Positions 11,252-22,857 of a stretch of 64,000 bases of DNA are shown here, piece by piece. The notes below the pieces were generated by a model. It searched no databases. It was not told the origin of the DNA and was given only the letters and a program-made list of their open reading frames with translations. The stretch covers positions 521,001 to 585,000 of the forward strand of contig BRXU01000028.1 in assembly GCA_030267565.1 (NCBI GenBank). Direction: 5' to 3'. This stretch comes from Pleodorina starrii (taxonomy: Eukaryota; Chlorophyta; Chlorophyceae; Chlamydomonadales; Volvocaceae). Within the stretch, counting starts at the first letter, position 1. Each line of letters opens with the position of its first letter. A program made the translations under genes and the position numbers.

Positions 11252-14200
11252 GCCGCTCCTCCTCCTCCTCCCCATCCCCGTCCCGCTCCCGCTCCCGGTC
11301 GCTGCCCCGCGCCCGATCGCGGCTGCCGCCGCGACCCCCCTCCTCCTGCCCCCAGCCCCTGCCCCGCCGCCTCTCCTCCCCAGCATCCGACCCGCCGCCT
11401 CGCCGCCCGAAAGGCCGCCCGCCGCGGCCAAAGCCCCGCCCCTCCTCAGCCTCCTCCCTCCCCCCGGCCCTGTCCCCCTCCCCGCCCACATCCTCCTCCT
11501 CCTCATCCAACCAGCCCACCCGCCCGACACGACTGCTGGACCTGCCGCCGCCGCCGCCGCCAGGACGTCGCTCCGCGCCGCCGCCGCCGCGCTGGCGTCG
11601 AGGTGCGTCATCCAAGTCGTAATCGTCGTCAACGTCGGCGGCGGCGGCGCCGCCGCCGCCTCCTCTGCCGCCGCCGCGGCTGCCGCCGCCGCCGCCGGGC
11701 CCGCGGCGCTCCCGCGGCGCCGCCGCCGACGCCTCCCACTCCTCAAAGTCCAGGTCGCCCAGGTCGTCGCGGCGCCCGCCACGACCCGCGGCGTGGCGAC
11801 CGACCCGCGGGTCGCCGCGCCCGCCGCGTCGGCGCTCGTCCAGGTCGCCACCCCCGCCACGGGCGGAGCCCTCCTGGCGGTGGGAGCGGTCGGCCCCGCC
11901 CCCGCGGCCGCCGCCGCCCTGCTGCCTGCCGCCGCCGCCGCCACCACCGCGGTGCCCCCCCTGGATGTCCTGGTCGAAGTAGTCCCGCAGCAAGCGTTGG
12001 TAGGCTGCCGAGGCGCGGGCCTGCGGGGGGGAGGGGGGGGGGAAGGGGAGGGGCGCGCACGGACTGGACGGCGCTCGCCACTTTGCCTAGGCGGCAGACT
12101 CTCATCCATTCCCTCCCGTGTCCAAACCCACCCACCCACCCACCCACCAAACACCCATCCCGATTTCTACAGCAACCCCTCTTCCCTCCCCTCGCCTCCG
12201 CGCGGCGCCTCACCTCGGCCGAGTAAGGCCCTCCCTCCTGGTCATCGTCCAGATCCGGCTCCTCCTCCTCCTCGTCTTCGCCGCCGCGGATCGGCCGCCG
12301 CAAGCCCGGCCGGCCGCGCGTCCTCACCTGCTCACCGCCACCGCCGCCGCGGCCACCGCCGCCGCCGCCTCGGCCCGACGGCCCCGCGGGCCGCCTGGTG
12401 CCGCCTGCTGCCATAACATGATGGTTTGCCAAACCAGCGCAGGCGGGGCGCGGCGGGGCAGGGAGGGTTGAGGGGCGGGGCGGGGGTTCATCCTAACGGA
12501 AGGGCCCTTCGGGGGGAGACGGGTTTTAGGGTTTGGGGGTTCACCCTCCCGACGGCCACCCTCCCGACGGCGATGCACCAGTGCACCAGTCGATACAGCG
12601 CGCAACCCCCAAGGATTGGACCGCGGCAGCCCCCCCCCCCCCGCCCACCGGCATTCCCCTCGCCACCCCTAACTCGTTCGTTCTTGCAATACACTCTTCG
12701 AACCCCTAATCCCCCCGCGGCGCCCCCTTCCTCCCCAACCGGCACTCCCTACCATAAACCTCACAGGTCCGCTCTGTTCTGTTCTGCTCAACCAACTCAA
12801 CCACCCGCCCACCCACCCACCCTCCACTTCCTCCTCGTCGTCAGCCCCCAACTGCACAGGCGCCCGCCGGCTCCTCGACAGGGAGCCGCCGCCGGCGGCG
12901 GCCCGCTCGCGGCCGCCGGCGTTGGCGGCCGTCGCGACGGCGGCGGCGTCCGCCGCCTCCGCGGCCGCCGCCGCCTGCGCCGAATACATCGAGTCGGCGT
13001 CGGCGGCGGCCGTGGCGGCGCGCGGCCGGCGGCGCGGCGGCCTGTCGCCGTACAGCTCCACAATGTCGTGCGGCGTCACGACACTGTTGCCGAATCTCCC
13101 CGAGGGGGTCACGCACCTGTCAGTTAGTCAGACAGTTGGAGTCAAAGAGTCAGGAATCAGGAGGCAAGTGTCAGAGTCAGGAGTCATGAGTTGCGGATCG
13201 GAAGAGTTGGGCGTTGGGAGTTGGGTATTGGGGTGGCGTGAAGCTGGGGGTTTCGATTTGGGATTGGCGGGTGGGGTGCTTGGCCGTGGTCGCCGTCGCC
13301 GCGGGAGGGAAGGGGTGCCGGGGCCGACCCAAACCCAAACCACAGCCGACCTTCTCATCCCGGAGGTGAGGGCGCCGAGTGGGGCGACTTGCCGGGTGGG
13401 GTGGGGCTGGGTCACCGCATCACGTCACACCACTGCCACGTCATGCCACGTCACGTCACACCACTGCCACGTCATGCCACGTCACGTACACCACTACCAC
13501 GTCATGCCACGTCACGTAAACCACTGCCACGTCATGCCACGTCACGTACACCACTGCCACGTCATGCCACGTCACGTCACACCACTGTCACTGCCACGTC
13601 AGACGTCACACGGTCACCACAACGTGCCGACGTCATGTCACGTCACGCCTCCAGCGGGCGAACGAACGAACGAACGAACGAACGGGCGAGTGAGGCGCAG
13701 CGCGGCGCGCCGGGGCACTTCAGACCGCACCACACCGCAGACCTCACTTGAAGCACCTCGACTTGTCTCGCCAGTTGGCTGCGCCGCAGGTGGCACAGAA
13801 CCAGTCCCCCGCCTCAAGCACCGCACCCCGATCCACGGCGTGGCGGATCCGCAGTCGGTGGCTTCGCGGCGTTCATGGAGGTTCGGGTGGGGGTCGGTGT
13901 GGATATCGGGTGTGTCAGTGTTGTTCGCCCGGATGCATGCGGCGAGGTAGGGTAGGGGCGGGGCAGAGGCGTGTTTATATGGCGGCGAGGACGGGGAAGA
14001 GGAGGGGAGGAAAGCGCGGGATAAAGTAAAAGCAGTGAGGGGCGGGCGGTGTGTGTTTTAATACGACGCATCAGCACATCGGAGCGCAATCGGCATGTTC
14101 AGGTGGTTGCCGAACAGCGGCCGCCGAACACCGTACCGGCCCGGCAAGCCACAGTACGGCACAGTACGGCACAGTACCAGAGCTGTTGAGCAAGCCCCAA

Positions 14201-16293
14201 GCCCTCCTCCGCCCTTCCTCATCCTCCTCCCCCGCCTCTCGACAGCGCCAGATAACCCAAAAACCTGCCCCCACCCATCCATCCATCCATCCACGCATGC
14301 ATGCATCCCGCACTGCCGTACAGTGCCGTACCGGCGCTCCATGAACGCCGTCATCTTGGCCTTGCGCCGCTCCTCCGGCGGCAGCTGTGTCGCCAGTCTC
14401 TCCACCAGCTCCGAGGCGGTGGGGGTGCCCAGGCTCCGGGCGCGCTCCAGGGCCGCCGGGTCGGGCTCCGAAACCGCCAGACGACGGATGCAGCGCAGCA
14501 GGTGCCGCAGGGCAGGCGCCAGGGCTGCGCGCACGTTTGGTGTGTGTGTTGTGTGTGTGTTTATGTGTGTGTGTGAAGGCAATAGTTGGTCCAATACCAG
14601 TTAGGCACCAGCCCACCAGGAATGGGAAGATCCGGCGGAACCCTCCGAAATCACTGTCGGAACGTTCCGAAACCGCTGTCGGAGCCGCTGTCAAGGGCCC
14701 GCCCTGCTGCTCTTCGACTCCCCCTGGCCACACCGTGGCCACCGCCTCGTGTGCTTTCCCCCGCAGAGGCCGCCCACCCACTCCCGCGCTTCAACAACTC
14801 AGTACAAGAGTGTGAGCAACCTCGCACTGTGTGTGTATGTGTGCACGACTGCCAACACACACGTGTGCAACGCGACCCGCCCCTTCCCCCCTGCCCTGCC
14901 CCGCCCCACCCCGCCCCACCCCGCCCCGCTCTCACCCGGCGCCGCCGCGTCCACCGCCGCCTGGGGCGCCACCGCCCAGTCCCTCAGCACCCGCATCAAG
15001 TCCTGAAGCGTCGCGTGGAAGTGCCCACCCGCCTGCTGCTGCTGCCCCTGCTGCTGCTGCCCCTGCGCCGCCGCCGTCGCCGCGTGCCCCGTGACGTACG
15101 TGAGCTTGAGCCGGCGGTCGGCGTTCCGCAGCTTGCGGTCGGGCAGGCCTTCTCGCGGCAGCAGCTCCGGCTCCGCCACCGCCGCCACCTCCAGCGGCGG
15201 CAGGCTGAAGAGGATGTCGGGGCGGCGGCGGGCGAAGCGCACGACGGCGTCCTTCACGTCGTCGTGCTGCTGGATCAGCAGCTCGCTGGAAGAAGGGGTG
15301 AGAAGGGGGGGAGGGGGAGGAGGAGGGTGGGAAGGTAAAGGAAGAAGGGGTGGGGTGGGGGGTTCAGGGAGTGATATGGGGTGGGGGCGCGCAGGAGGAG
15401 GGTGAGAAGGGGTGGGGGATGGGGTGGGGGTTGAGGAGAAGCAGCTCGCTGGAAGAAGGGTGAGAAGGGGGAGCGGGTTCGTTCATTTGCGGCGGCGAAC
15501 ACAAGTGGTGGTGGCGGCTGAGGTGGCCGAATCAAGCGAGCGCAACCCCGACGGCTGCACCGGTGCCGCAGTGCGTGCGTGGTGGTGGTAAGCAAGGGAG
15601 GGCTGGGAGGAAACTGTAGGAGACGGTGTTGAGCCTGGGACAAAGGATGCACCACCGTGTTGCGAGGAGGGGGCACAAAATGCGACGGGACCCACGCAGG
15701 CGCTGCGGCTGCCTTTGGAAGCCATGCTCACACAACCGCACGCACGTCCCCACGCCCGCGCACCCCAACTTATTATTAAGGTTTAGCCAAAGGGGATAGG
15801 CACAGCGCCACCGCAGACAGTTCGCTCACCAGGACACCTCCTCGTCCTCAAAGTCGCCTTGCCCGTGCAGGAGCCGGAGGAAATCGTACCACACATCCAG
15901 CGTGGACATGCTCGCTCCGGAATCCAAGTCGTCATCCTTTTGCCGTTCCACTGCGCTGGCAGAGGTTTCTCCGCGGGCGCTTACGTCTGTTGTGGTTGCA
16001 CCCTCCAACCCCTGGGTGTCATCTCTCGTGGTACGAGCCGCCGGCTCGTGGCCCGGCGAAGTTGACGCCGATACCGGCGGTGCTGAGGCTGAGCAAAGGA
16101 GACGTTGAATAATTGGACTTGGGCGCGCACGGCTAAAGACGGCTGCGGGCGCTACCAAGCGGACGCATGCCTGTCGAGGCTGTAATATACTGTGTCCAGC
16201 GAACATCTCTATTAAGCTGCCTGTCGACTGTAACCGTTGTTGCTGCTCTAATGCATAAAGCAATGTTCGAAACCGTTGAGCTGCACGGCTCAT
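11166..16293 (-). CDS. organelle-targeted-looking RanBP2-type zinc-finger protein with RGG-rich tail, 7 exons, 820 aa
   Basis: I do not recognise an exact orthologue. Exons on the minus strand, in order, are 16293-15830, 15285-14936, 14524-14332, 13861-13748, 13116-12821, 12404-12214 and 12020-11166; all junctions are in phase. The N-terminus (about residues 1-75) is rich in R, S and A with few acids, like a plastid or mitochondrial transit peptide. Residues 140-335 are helical ('LDVWYDFLRLLHGQG', 'DRKLRNADRRLKLTYV', 'LRHLLRCIRRLA'). A single RanBP2-type finger reads 'GDWFCATCGAANWRDKSRCFKC' in two pieces split by intron 4, with ligands C358, C361, C372 and C375 and the usual W-x-C-x2-C core. 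The last 350 residues are low-complexity with RGG, poly-Gly and acidic blocks. Plant organelle proteins with this finger (VAR3/OZ1 type) act in RNA editing or plastid development; that role here is inference. The exon 4 acceptor (AAG) and the exon 5-6 junction are the least certain points. Confidence 0.8.
13428..13590. repeat. tandem repeat of about 30 nt in intron 4 of the zinc-finger gene
   Basis: Five near-identical units of 30-31 nt are built on 'ccacgtcatgccacgtcacg', followed by a degenerate partial unit. They lie wholly within the intron between exons 4 and 5 of the minus-strand zinc-finger gene. Confidence 0.85.
15363..15380 (-). repeat. dispersed repeat A, partial copy in zinc-finger gene intron 1
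   Basis: On the minus strand it reads 'atatcactccctgaac' followed by Cs. It lies in the first intron of the zinc-finger gene, in sense orientation. Confidence 0.6.
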
Positions 16294-17131
16294 ACCGACA
16301 CTAACCAGCCGACGTCGCTGAGTAAGTCTCACGAAACAGCAGGGTTCTGTTCCATAACGAGAAGCTTACAGTTATTGCTAGGGCAGACAAAGTCTGTGAC
16401 AGCAAGAAATGCCTGCACGGCAGGACTTACGGGGCATCCAAAACAAACGGTCTCTTGCCGCCGCTGTACTACACCTGAACAGCAAAGGCTCGCGTTGTGT
16501 AAGATGCGCCATTGCCCAACACTTATTCAGATGAGACTACTGCGAGATGTCCTGGTAAGTCAGCATTACTAATGCACTTGGCCTGGCAGCAGCAAGAAGG
16601 ACGGGATTCCCAAGCCTGCTCCAAGCAGCGACAAGGAAAGATCATCAGCACTACGCCACCGACCCGCCGAAAGCACCATGGGTTGTGTCCGACGCGCATG
16701 GCAACCCGCATTGATGCTCCAACACAACCCCACCGCCTGCTCCGGCCACTACTGCCACAGCCACCTGCGCAAATCAGTCGTGCACCTGCGCTCGACCCCA
16801 CCGCACGCACCACCTTGCCAACGAACCCAAAACACGTGAACCGGAGGTCTGCCGCCACTGCTGCCACCGCCGCCGAGGCACATACGGCCGGAGAGGGGGG
16901 GTCCACGACGCCCGAACATCAAGCCCCGCACACACGCTGTAGGCCCCCGACACCTTTCCTCATATCCTCAACCTACCCAAGCGCAGCCCCTCCGCCCCGC
17001 GGGCCCTCGCAGCCTCCATCCTACAAACCCTACAAAACAGACCCAGTTCATAACCCAGGCATACACCACAAACACAAGCAAACAAACAAACCCACACCCG
17101 TGATGAGTGCGCGCGCGCGCCATCCAACAGC
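16294..17131. other. interval between zinc-finger gene start and 6PGL stop
   Basis: This contains the 6PGL 3'UTR and the upstream region of the zinc-finger gene, both transcribed leftward. A minus-strand TGTAA at 16371-16367 would end the 6PGL transcript about 75 bases before the next gene's ATG. No conserved coding sequence is seen. Confidence 0.5.
16367..16371 (-). terminator. TGTAA, possible poly(A) signal of 6PGL
   Basis: This is the first minus-strand TGTAA found downstream of the 6PGL stop codon, about 760 bases away, which is an ordinary 3'UTR length for this lineage. The call rests on the word alone. Confidence 0.4.
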
Positions 17132-18244
17132 CTAGAAGGCGCTGCGCGGGAATCGCTTGCCCTCGTTCCAGTGCGCCGTGTCCAGCCCCTCTGCCGACGC
17201 CACGTCCAGCAGCCACTTGAGCTTCCCGCCCCGCGGCCGCACCAGCTGCGCCGGCAGCGCGCCCGGCAGCGCCTGCACTTCCAGCACGCGCTGCACGATC
17301 TCGCACTTGCCGGCGCCCAGCGCCACGATGGCAACCTCCTTGGCGGCGTTGATGACCGGCATTGTCATGGTGATGCGCTCCGGCGGCGGCTTGGGGGAGT
17401 TCTTGACGGGCAGGATCCAGCCCTTGGAAGCGGAGGTCTCGGGGCGGTTGGGGAAGAGCGACGCGACGTGGCCGTCGGGGCCGACGCCCAGCAGAATGAG
17501 GTCGAAGACGGGGAAGCCGCCCTCGGCGGTGCGCGGCAGGGCCGCGGCGGGGATGCTGACCAGGCGGCCCTCGTACTGGACCGCGGCCTGCTCGACGGGC
17601 AGGCCCTCCGCGATGGCGTAGACCTGCGCCGGCGGGATGGGCACCTTGGACAACAGCGCCTCCTGCGCGGCCTTGTAGGTGCTGTCGGGGGAGCTGTGCG
17701 GTACGTTGCGCTCGTCGACGAAGAAGATGTGGGTTTTGGACCAGTCGATGCCCTTGGCGGTAGCGAGGGGGCCCAGAAGCGCCGGGAGCGAGCCGCCGGA
17801 GAGCACGAGCGTGAAGGCGCCCTTGGCTTTCACCGCGGCCTCGGCGGCCTCCACGACCAGCTTCACGAGGCCGGCCTGCGCCTTCTCCGGGGTCACATAG
17901 AGCATCACAGATGCCTCGGTCTCCGTGTCGTGGTACTGAAATTGATGCGGAGTGACGTCCACGCCGGCGCCCTTGGAGACGCTAATTGGTGAAATGGTAC
18001 CGCTGGCCATGAGGTGCGCGCCCATAACCGGCGGAATGCCGTTCTCCCAACGCCCGTTGTTGGGAATCAGATGGATGAAAGCCTTGCCGTTGTCAGCGCC
18101 CTCCTTCGTGCGGCTCTCCAGAGACGATTTCTCGGGGATAGGAGAGGGCGCCGTGGGCGCCGCTTGGCAACGAATGACTCTGTAAGCTGTGTTGCTTCGG
18201 CCAGATAGGCAAGGCTGCTGACCAAGGCGCGTGTGCACCAGCAT
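17132..18244 (-). CDS. PGL: 6-phosphogluconolactonase, plastid-type, single exon, 370 aa
   Basis: The enzyme hydrolyses 6-phosphogluconolactone to 6-phosphogluconate, the second step of the oxidative pentose-phosphate pathway. One uninterrupted frame gives 370 residues, about 100 longer than bacterial enzymes. The extra N-terminal part includes an R/S/A-rich leader ('LGQQPCLSGRSNTAYRVIRCQ') that fits a plastid transit peptide. The NagB/6PGL fold is clear from 'FTLVLSGGSLPALLG', 'IFFVDERNVPHSSPDSTYKAA', 'FDLILLGVGPDGHVASLFPN' and 'ERITMTMPVINAAKEV'; the DER and GxGxDGHxAS signatures carry the phosphate- and lactone-binding residues. The lack of introns stands out among neighbours with 4-26 exons. 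It is divergent from the p47/PUX gene across 313 bp. Confidence 0.95.
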   Translation of the reverse strand: MLVHTRLGQQPCLSGRSNTAYRVIRCQAAPTAPSPIPEKSSLESRTKEGADNGKAFIHLIPNNGRWENGIPPVMGAHLMASGTISPISVSKGAGVDVTPHQFQYHDTETEASVMLYVTPEKAQAGLVKLVVEAAEAAVKAKGAFTLVLSGGSLPALLGPLATAKGIDWSKTHIFFVDERNVPHSSPDSTYKAAQEALLSKVPIPPAQVYAIAEGLPVEQAAVQYEGRLVSIPAAALPRTAEGGFPVFDLILLGVGPDGHVASLFPNRPETSASKGWILPVKNSPKPPPERITMTMPVINAAKEVAIVALGAGKCEIVQRVLEVQALPGALPAQLVRPRGGKLKWLLDVASAEGLDTAHWNEGKRFPRSAF

Positions 18245-18557
18245 CTTGGCTTATGTCGGCGGTAGCTGCTTGCGCAGCTGTAAGACGCAGGCCAAGTTCA
18301 ATATCGTCCAAAGTCGTATGAAGCAATAACCTGCGTGACGTCGGGCTGTTAATTGAGTAATCCGTTTGGTGCGTCAGTTGTCAGCGGTGGCCGTCGGCAC
18401 CGAGACCACCCGGCCTGTACCTCAACCGGAAACAGTCTAGCAGAAACTGCAGTCCTTTTCCCCCAAAAATACCTCTTTTCATTCTGCAATCTGTACATAC
18501 ACATTAAGCAGGAGTTACATTGCATAAGGGATTTCCTTTAAGCTCTGCAGGATATAC
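18245..18557. promoter_or_regulatory. divergent intergenic region between 6PGL and p47/PUX4
   Basis: These 313 bases separate two start codons facing away from each other, so both core promoters and both 5'UTRs must fit here. I see no convincing TATA box. The right half (about 18455-18540) is A/T-richer than the rest. Confidence 0.6.
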
Positions 18558-21500
18558 ATGGCAAACGTAAAGAGCCTCAGCGACCTGAATGGCGAGGATG
18601 AGGATAAGGGGGGCAAGTTCAACGACTATTACGCTGGTGGAGAGAAGAGGTATGTGGCTTTTCCCCGCAAGATCTGTCGAGGAGCGAAAGGCGCGAAGAG
18701 CCGGTTGCAGGGTGTGCGCGCACCTTACCGACGCCGTTTTCGCCCCTCCACCTCTGCAACATATGTAGCGGCCAGCTGCTGCGTGGCGCCCCGGAGGACG
18801 AGTCGGTGGGTAACCTTGGACGGGCGCCTGTTGGTGTCCGCCAACCCAAGCGTGATTCAAGCTCTCAACGGACGGGGTTTTGGCGCAGGACGATGAGGAG
18901 GGGGATGACCGCATCGAGGCGTTGTTTAACCGCGCACGGCAGGCTGGTGCCGTGGCAGGTACCTCAGCGGACCTTCCAGGACAGCCCGGCAAGTCCTTCC
19001 AAGGCCAAGGCCACACGCTAGGCGGCGGACCCGTTCCAGTAAGCCCACGTGCACACTGGGGACATAGGCGTGGGCCCCGCTTGTGCCGCTCGACCAGCCA
19101 GCGCAAAAGGGGTACTCGCAACTAGCAGCGTTGGCCGCTTCACGCAGGCGACAGCCCTGCCTGCGGGCGGGTCCATGTGCTTGGGGTGGTGGGGAAAAGG
19201 AACAGCACATATCCTCGCACCCGCTCAACTCAGCCAAGTCCTTCTGTATCAGACTTATCTGGCCCGCGGCACCAGTCTTTGGGGTTTCCAGCGGTCTGGG
19301 TACCGGCCTGTAGCCGACTACTGTAACAATCTCAACTACCGGCTTGGCCCCGTGCAACCCGCCGTGCAGAGCAAGCCGCCTCCCGAGCAGGAGGGGCCTC
19401 GTAACCACGTCGTCACCTTTTACAGCAACGGCATCTTCACTGTGGATAACGGGCCGCCGCGGCACGTGGAGGACCCAGCCAACGCCAGGTTTATCGAGAG
19501 CATTTCCAAGGTTCGTTCACAGGCTGACTGCTCTCGATGTCGAGCTGTGCCTGCTGTGTAGTGCGTTGTGTGACGCTAGTGTGCCTGGAGAGGCACGACA
19601 GCCTTCGCAGTCGGTATCGCTAATGGGTACCCGTCAGAGGGTGTTCAGAGTGTCTGGGCAAATGTTGGACCTTTTTCACTCCGTAAGGCCGCGCCTGCCC
19701 CGCAAGCGGTCATCACATCCGGTCTGGGGCGCTAGGGGCCCTATTTGGGTTACGACGTACTAGTGCGTGCGTTTACGGCGACCCAGATGCGGATTGCTTT
19801 TACTCCCATCGCACAGCTTTACAGCACAGCTTAACAGCAAAGGCCTGCTACGGCTCCATGCCGCTCAACTCAATGCGGCCACGTTGGTTCTGGCCCATGC
19901 GCGTCGGCGCCAGTTGTGCCCAACCCATCACTTGTGGCTGTGGTGCTTGCCGAAAAAAGCTTTGATGGCATGACGCGCGGTACCGCAGGGGGAGTGCCCT
20001 GAGGAGCTCGACACGGGCAGGCCGGGCGCTGCGGTAAGCAGAGCGGAATGCCGCGCTCGGGTTTGGGCTGGGTTGGGCGGGGCGGGTCGAGGAGCAGGCA
20101 ACAGATCATCTAGGGCGGCCAGGGGTGGGCGATGCCGCGGAGGATCTGCCCGTGATGCGTTTGAACGGTGCGATATGTGCGGAAGGAAGGCGGTATGGCA
20201 ACATGGTATGTGAGAGGCGTCAGAGGGTATTGTGGGCGGTTGACGGTGCTGGCGTCAAGGGGGGTTGCTTGGGACGCGGTGCGAGGACGACGCGCTCGGG
20301 CCGGCGACATGGGAATTCGGGTCGTGCGGGTTACATAGCCACAAAATGCCTGTTGCAAGTTTGAGCTAAGGAATGGATTGCGGCGTATGTACCCTACGAT
20401 GCGATCTGGGTTGATGACGCTGCACCGCGTGCGCAGCTCTTGCGGCAGTGGGGTAGTTGGCGGTGGTAGCGCCGAGTATGTACGCCAACGACATACATGG
20501 CCGCTGAACTTAACGAACCTGTCGGTGGTACCTAAGCAACTTTTAACAGTTGCCTCATATAGCAGGCGCACGGCGCCCCAGGCTGCCCCATTGTGACAGA
20601 CTGTCTCCATCTTGGGTCTGAATTGTGGCACGCCGTGCCGTCCTGACCCTGAGGGCCTGGGCTAGGCTGACTCTAAAGAGTGTCGGTGTGGTCCCAGGTG
20701 AATGTCAACCTGATGCGGAAGGAGGAGCCGTACAACGAAGCGGAGAAGCTCAAGCAGTAAGTCGTAGGCCTGGCACGTTGCTGCAGCGAAACCGACATAC
20801 GACCTCACAGAGACGTGTCGTCCTTCAATCTTCCGCCCCCCTTCCCCCGCCTGGGCCGCTGCTGCACGCTTTCTCTGGCACAGGTGCCCCCCATGCAGCA
20901 CTTCCACGGCCCCCGCGCCGCTTCCAGGGCTGATTCGCACACATGCCCTGTACTCCTTACGGAATGTTGTAAGTCCGTTTTGTCTGCGTCCAGGTACTTC
21001 ACGGGCACGGGACGGACGTTGGGCGGCTCCTCGGGCGCCTCCACAAGCGCCGCGCCGCCGATGCCCGCAGAGAGCATCGCGGCTGGCGAGTGGAAGGGCG
21101 TCGACGAGTCCAAGCCCACCACGTCTCTGCAGCTGCGTATGCCGGACGGGTCGCGCATGGTGGCTCGCTTCAACCACACCCACACCGTGCGGGACATCCG
21201 CCGGTTCGTGCGCGCCTCGCGGCCGGACATGACGGTTAGTACTACCGTACCGTACTGCGGCGGGGCTGGGAGGTTGCCGCCGGGGTCGCGCAAGCTTTGC
21301 AGCGGTCGCCGCGCAGAACAGGTCAAAGAGCCGCAAAGCGCCTGTGCGTTTGCAAGAGTTTAGCCGTTGAATGGGTTGGCGAGTCGTGTGGCTTTGCAGA
21401 GCTAGCAGGGTTGACAGCTTTGCATGTCGCCGACAGCCGGCCTGATTCTACTTTCGCAGCATGCTCTGCGGTGGGAAGGGAGGGTACCGTAGCCTGCACG

Positions 21501-21727
21501 CTGGTAACCGGGTTGGGGGTCCTGGCCCAGGTCCACCGGGAGCGATTGCGCTCAGCGTTTCCGGCCCGCCACGCCGCCCTGTGCATCGCCCGGTGGGATA
21601 TCGCGCAACGCCCTTGCAGACGGCGTACCAGCTGATGACCGCTTTCCCCAACAAGGTCATCGAGGGCGAGGACCAGACGCTGGAGGCGGCGAGCCTGCTC
21701 AACGCGGTCATCATCCTCAAGCAGTAG
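18558..21727 (+). CDS. p47/PUX4-like SEP-UBX adaptor of Cdc48/p97, 8 exons, 290 aa
   Basis: This is predicted to bind the Cdc48/p97 ATPase through its UBX domain and modulate membrane fusion or ubiquitin-dependent unfolding. Exons are 18558-18649, 18769-18805, 18889-19038, 19370-19510, 19989-20033, 20698-20756, 20994-21234 and 21620-21727, all in phase. The N-terminus ('VKSLSDLNGEDED', 'YYAGGEKSG', 'DDRIEALFNRARQAGAV') follows plant PUX4 and lacks the UBA domain of animal p47. The SEP domain ('NHVVTFYSNGIFTVDNGPPR', 'DPANARFIESISKGECPEEL') is followed by 'VNVNLMRKEEPYNEAEKLKQ' and 'YFTGTGRTLGG'. The UBX domain occupies the last 75 or so residues ('TSLQLRMPDGSRMVARFNHT' to 'SLLNAVIILKQ'). Exon 2 is only 37 nt; without it the reading frame breaks and the conserved 'EKSG' is lost. 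Confidence 0.93.
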
Positions 21728-22857
21728 CGGCGCTGGGGGTGGGGTTCGACAGCCGTTTGGGGTCCGTGGGGTGCGCCATATTGTGCGCTGAACGCTTGGT
21801 GGTGGCGGCGGGGCTGCCTGGGCATGCCGCGGCTGGGGTGGCAGGAGTTTGGGCAGTGCGTCCCATTCAGGCCGCGGTTGTGAGGAGCTTCCAGGCGCTT
21901 AGCTCAGTGGCGGGTGCGTAAGTAGGGGGCTTCGACGTGCACAGGGTGAGGAAATCGGGATGCGCTGGTGCGCCGGTTGTAACCATACATGGTATCCGCC
22001 ACCCCGACAGTGCGTCTTGTGCCCCGGTCCCGGTCCCTTGTTTAACCGCCCGGAGAGCAGGCCGTCCCTACGCGTTTGCCTATTCACTGTCTTGGTGATA
22101 AGAGAACCGATTATGAGCAAAACATAGATCTGACTGATTATTTAGGTCTGCGCAACGAAGATATGAGGACATGGGGTAACTCCCGACGGAAACGCTTCCG
22201 ACACAGGCAGGGTCGGACCGTCACTTCGTGGTTGCGCCGCCGTGTACTGCGCCCGCAAAACACAGAACCTTTCCAGCGTGGTACGTTAACCAAACCCATC
22301 AGTCAGGGCGACATAATTGCGATCCGTTTTGCTATTGACGGTATCAACGCACTCTCGCATCGTCAGCGAGGACGAGAAACTCGATCGCGTCACGCATGGG
22401 AACAGTCATTTTGCATTGGTGACTGAGACTTAGGTTTTCAGCCTTTCAACAACGCCTTCAAAAGTTTTTGGTTGCAGCACATGTACATAGCAATTTAACA
22501 AAGCTTCCGTTAGTATTCTCGCCGCTGTCCAATCTGGTAGTTGTTCGATCTGTCGCGACCCTCCGGCAAGCCTTCCGTTGGCTACGAGGTGCCCGTAATG
22601 TTACGTTGCTGGTTATTATATTTTTGTCCGCGTGGCTACATGTAGCACGCATCACATGTGCTGACGCACGCGCACGTTTACAGTATCTGAATATGAAAAT
22701 AAACGGCGACAAAATATAGCATACTATTATAATATAACCAAGGCATTAGATTACCACAGAAAGATGAAAATGCCGCTTACGCGCCGCTAAAGCGCTCTGG
22801 GGCTTTGACAGACCTGGGCTTTTCGCAGCAGCGTCAACTCAGGGCGCAGAGGCAGAA
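21728..22857. other. interval between p47/PUX4 and the antiporter gene
   Basis: This holds the p47 3'UTR and the antiporter promoter and 5'UTR. Bases 22080-22780 are clearly A/T-richer than the rest of the window, with a very A/T-rich block at about 22690-22740 that could serve as a core promoter. I see no coding sequence or RNA gene that I can support. Confidence 0.5.
21978..21982 (+). terminator. TGTAA, possible poly(A) signal of p47/PUX4
   Basis: A TGTAA word lies 251 bases after the stop codon, a typical position for a green-algal poly(A) signal. The call rests on word and position only. Confidence 0.45.

Noticed and set aside
10950..12416. 488-residue plus-strand Ala/Pro-rich open frame.
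   Set aside because: It is antisense to the RGG-rich last exons of the zinc-finger gene, whose splice phases are consistent on the minus strand.
13428..13590. Regular repeats that resemble a CRISPR array.
   Set aside because: Units are head-to-tail with no unique spacers, and the array sits inside a eukaryotic intron; it is a minisatellite.
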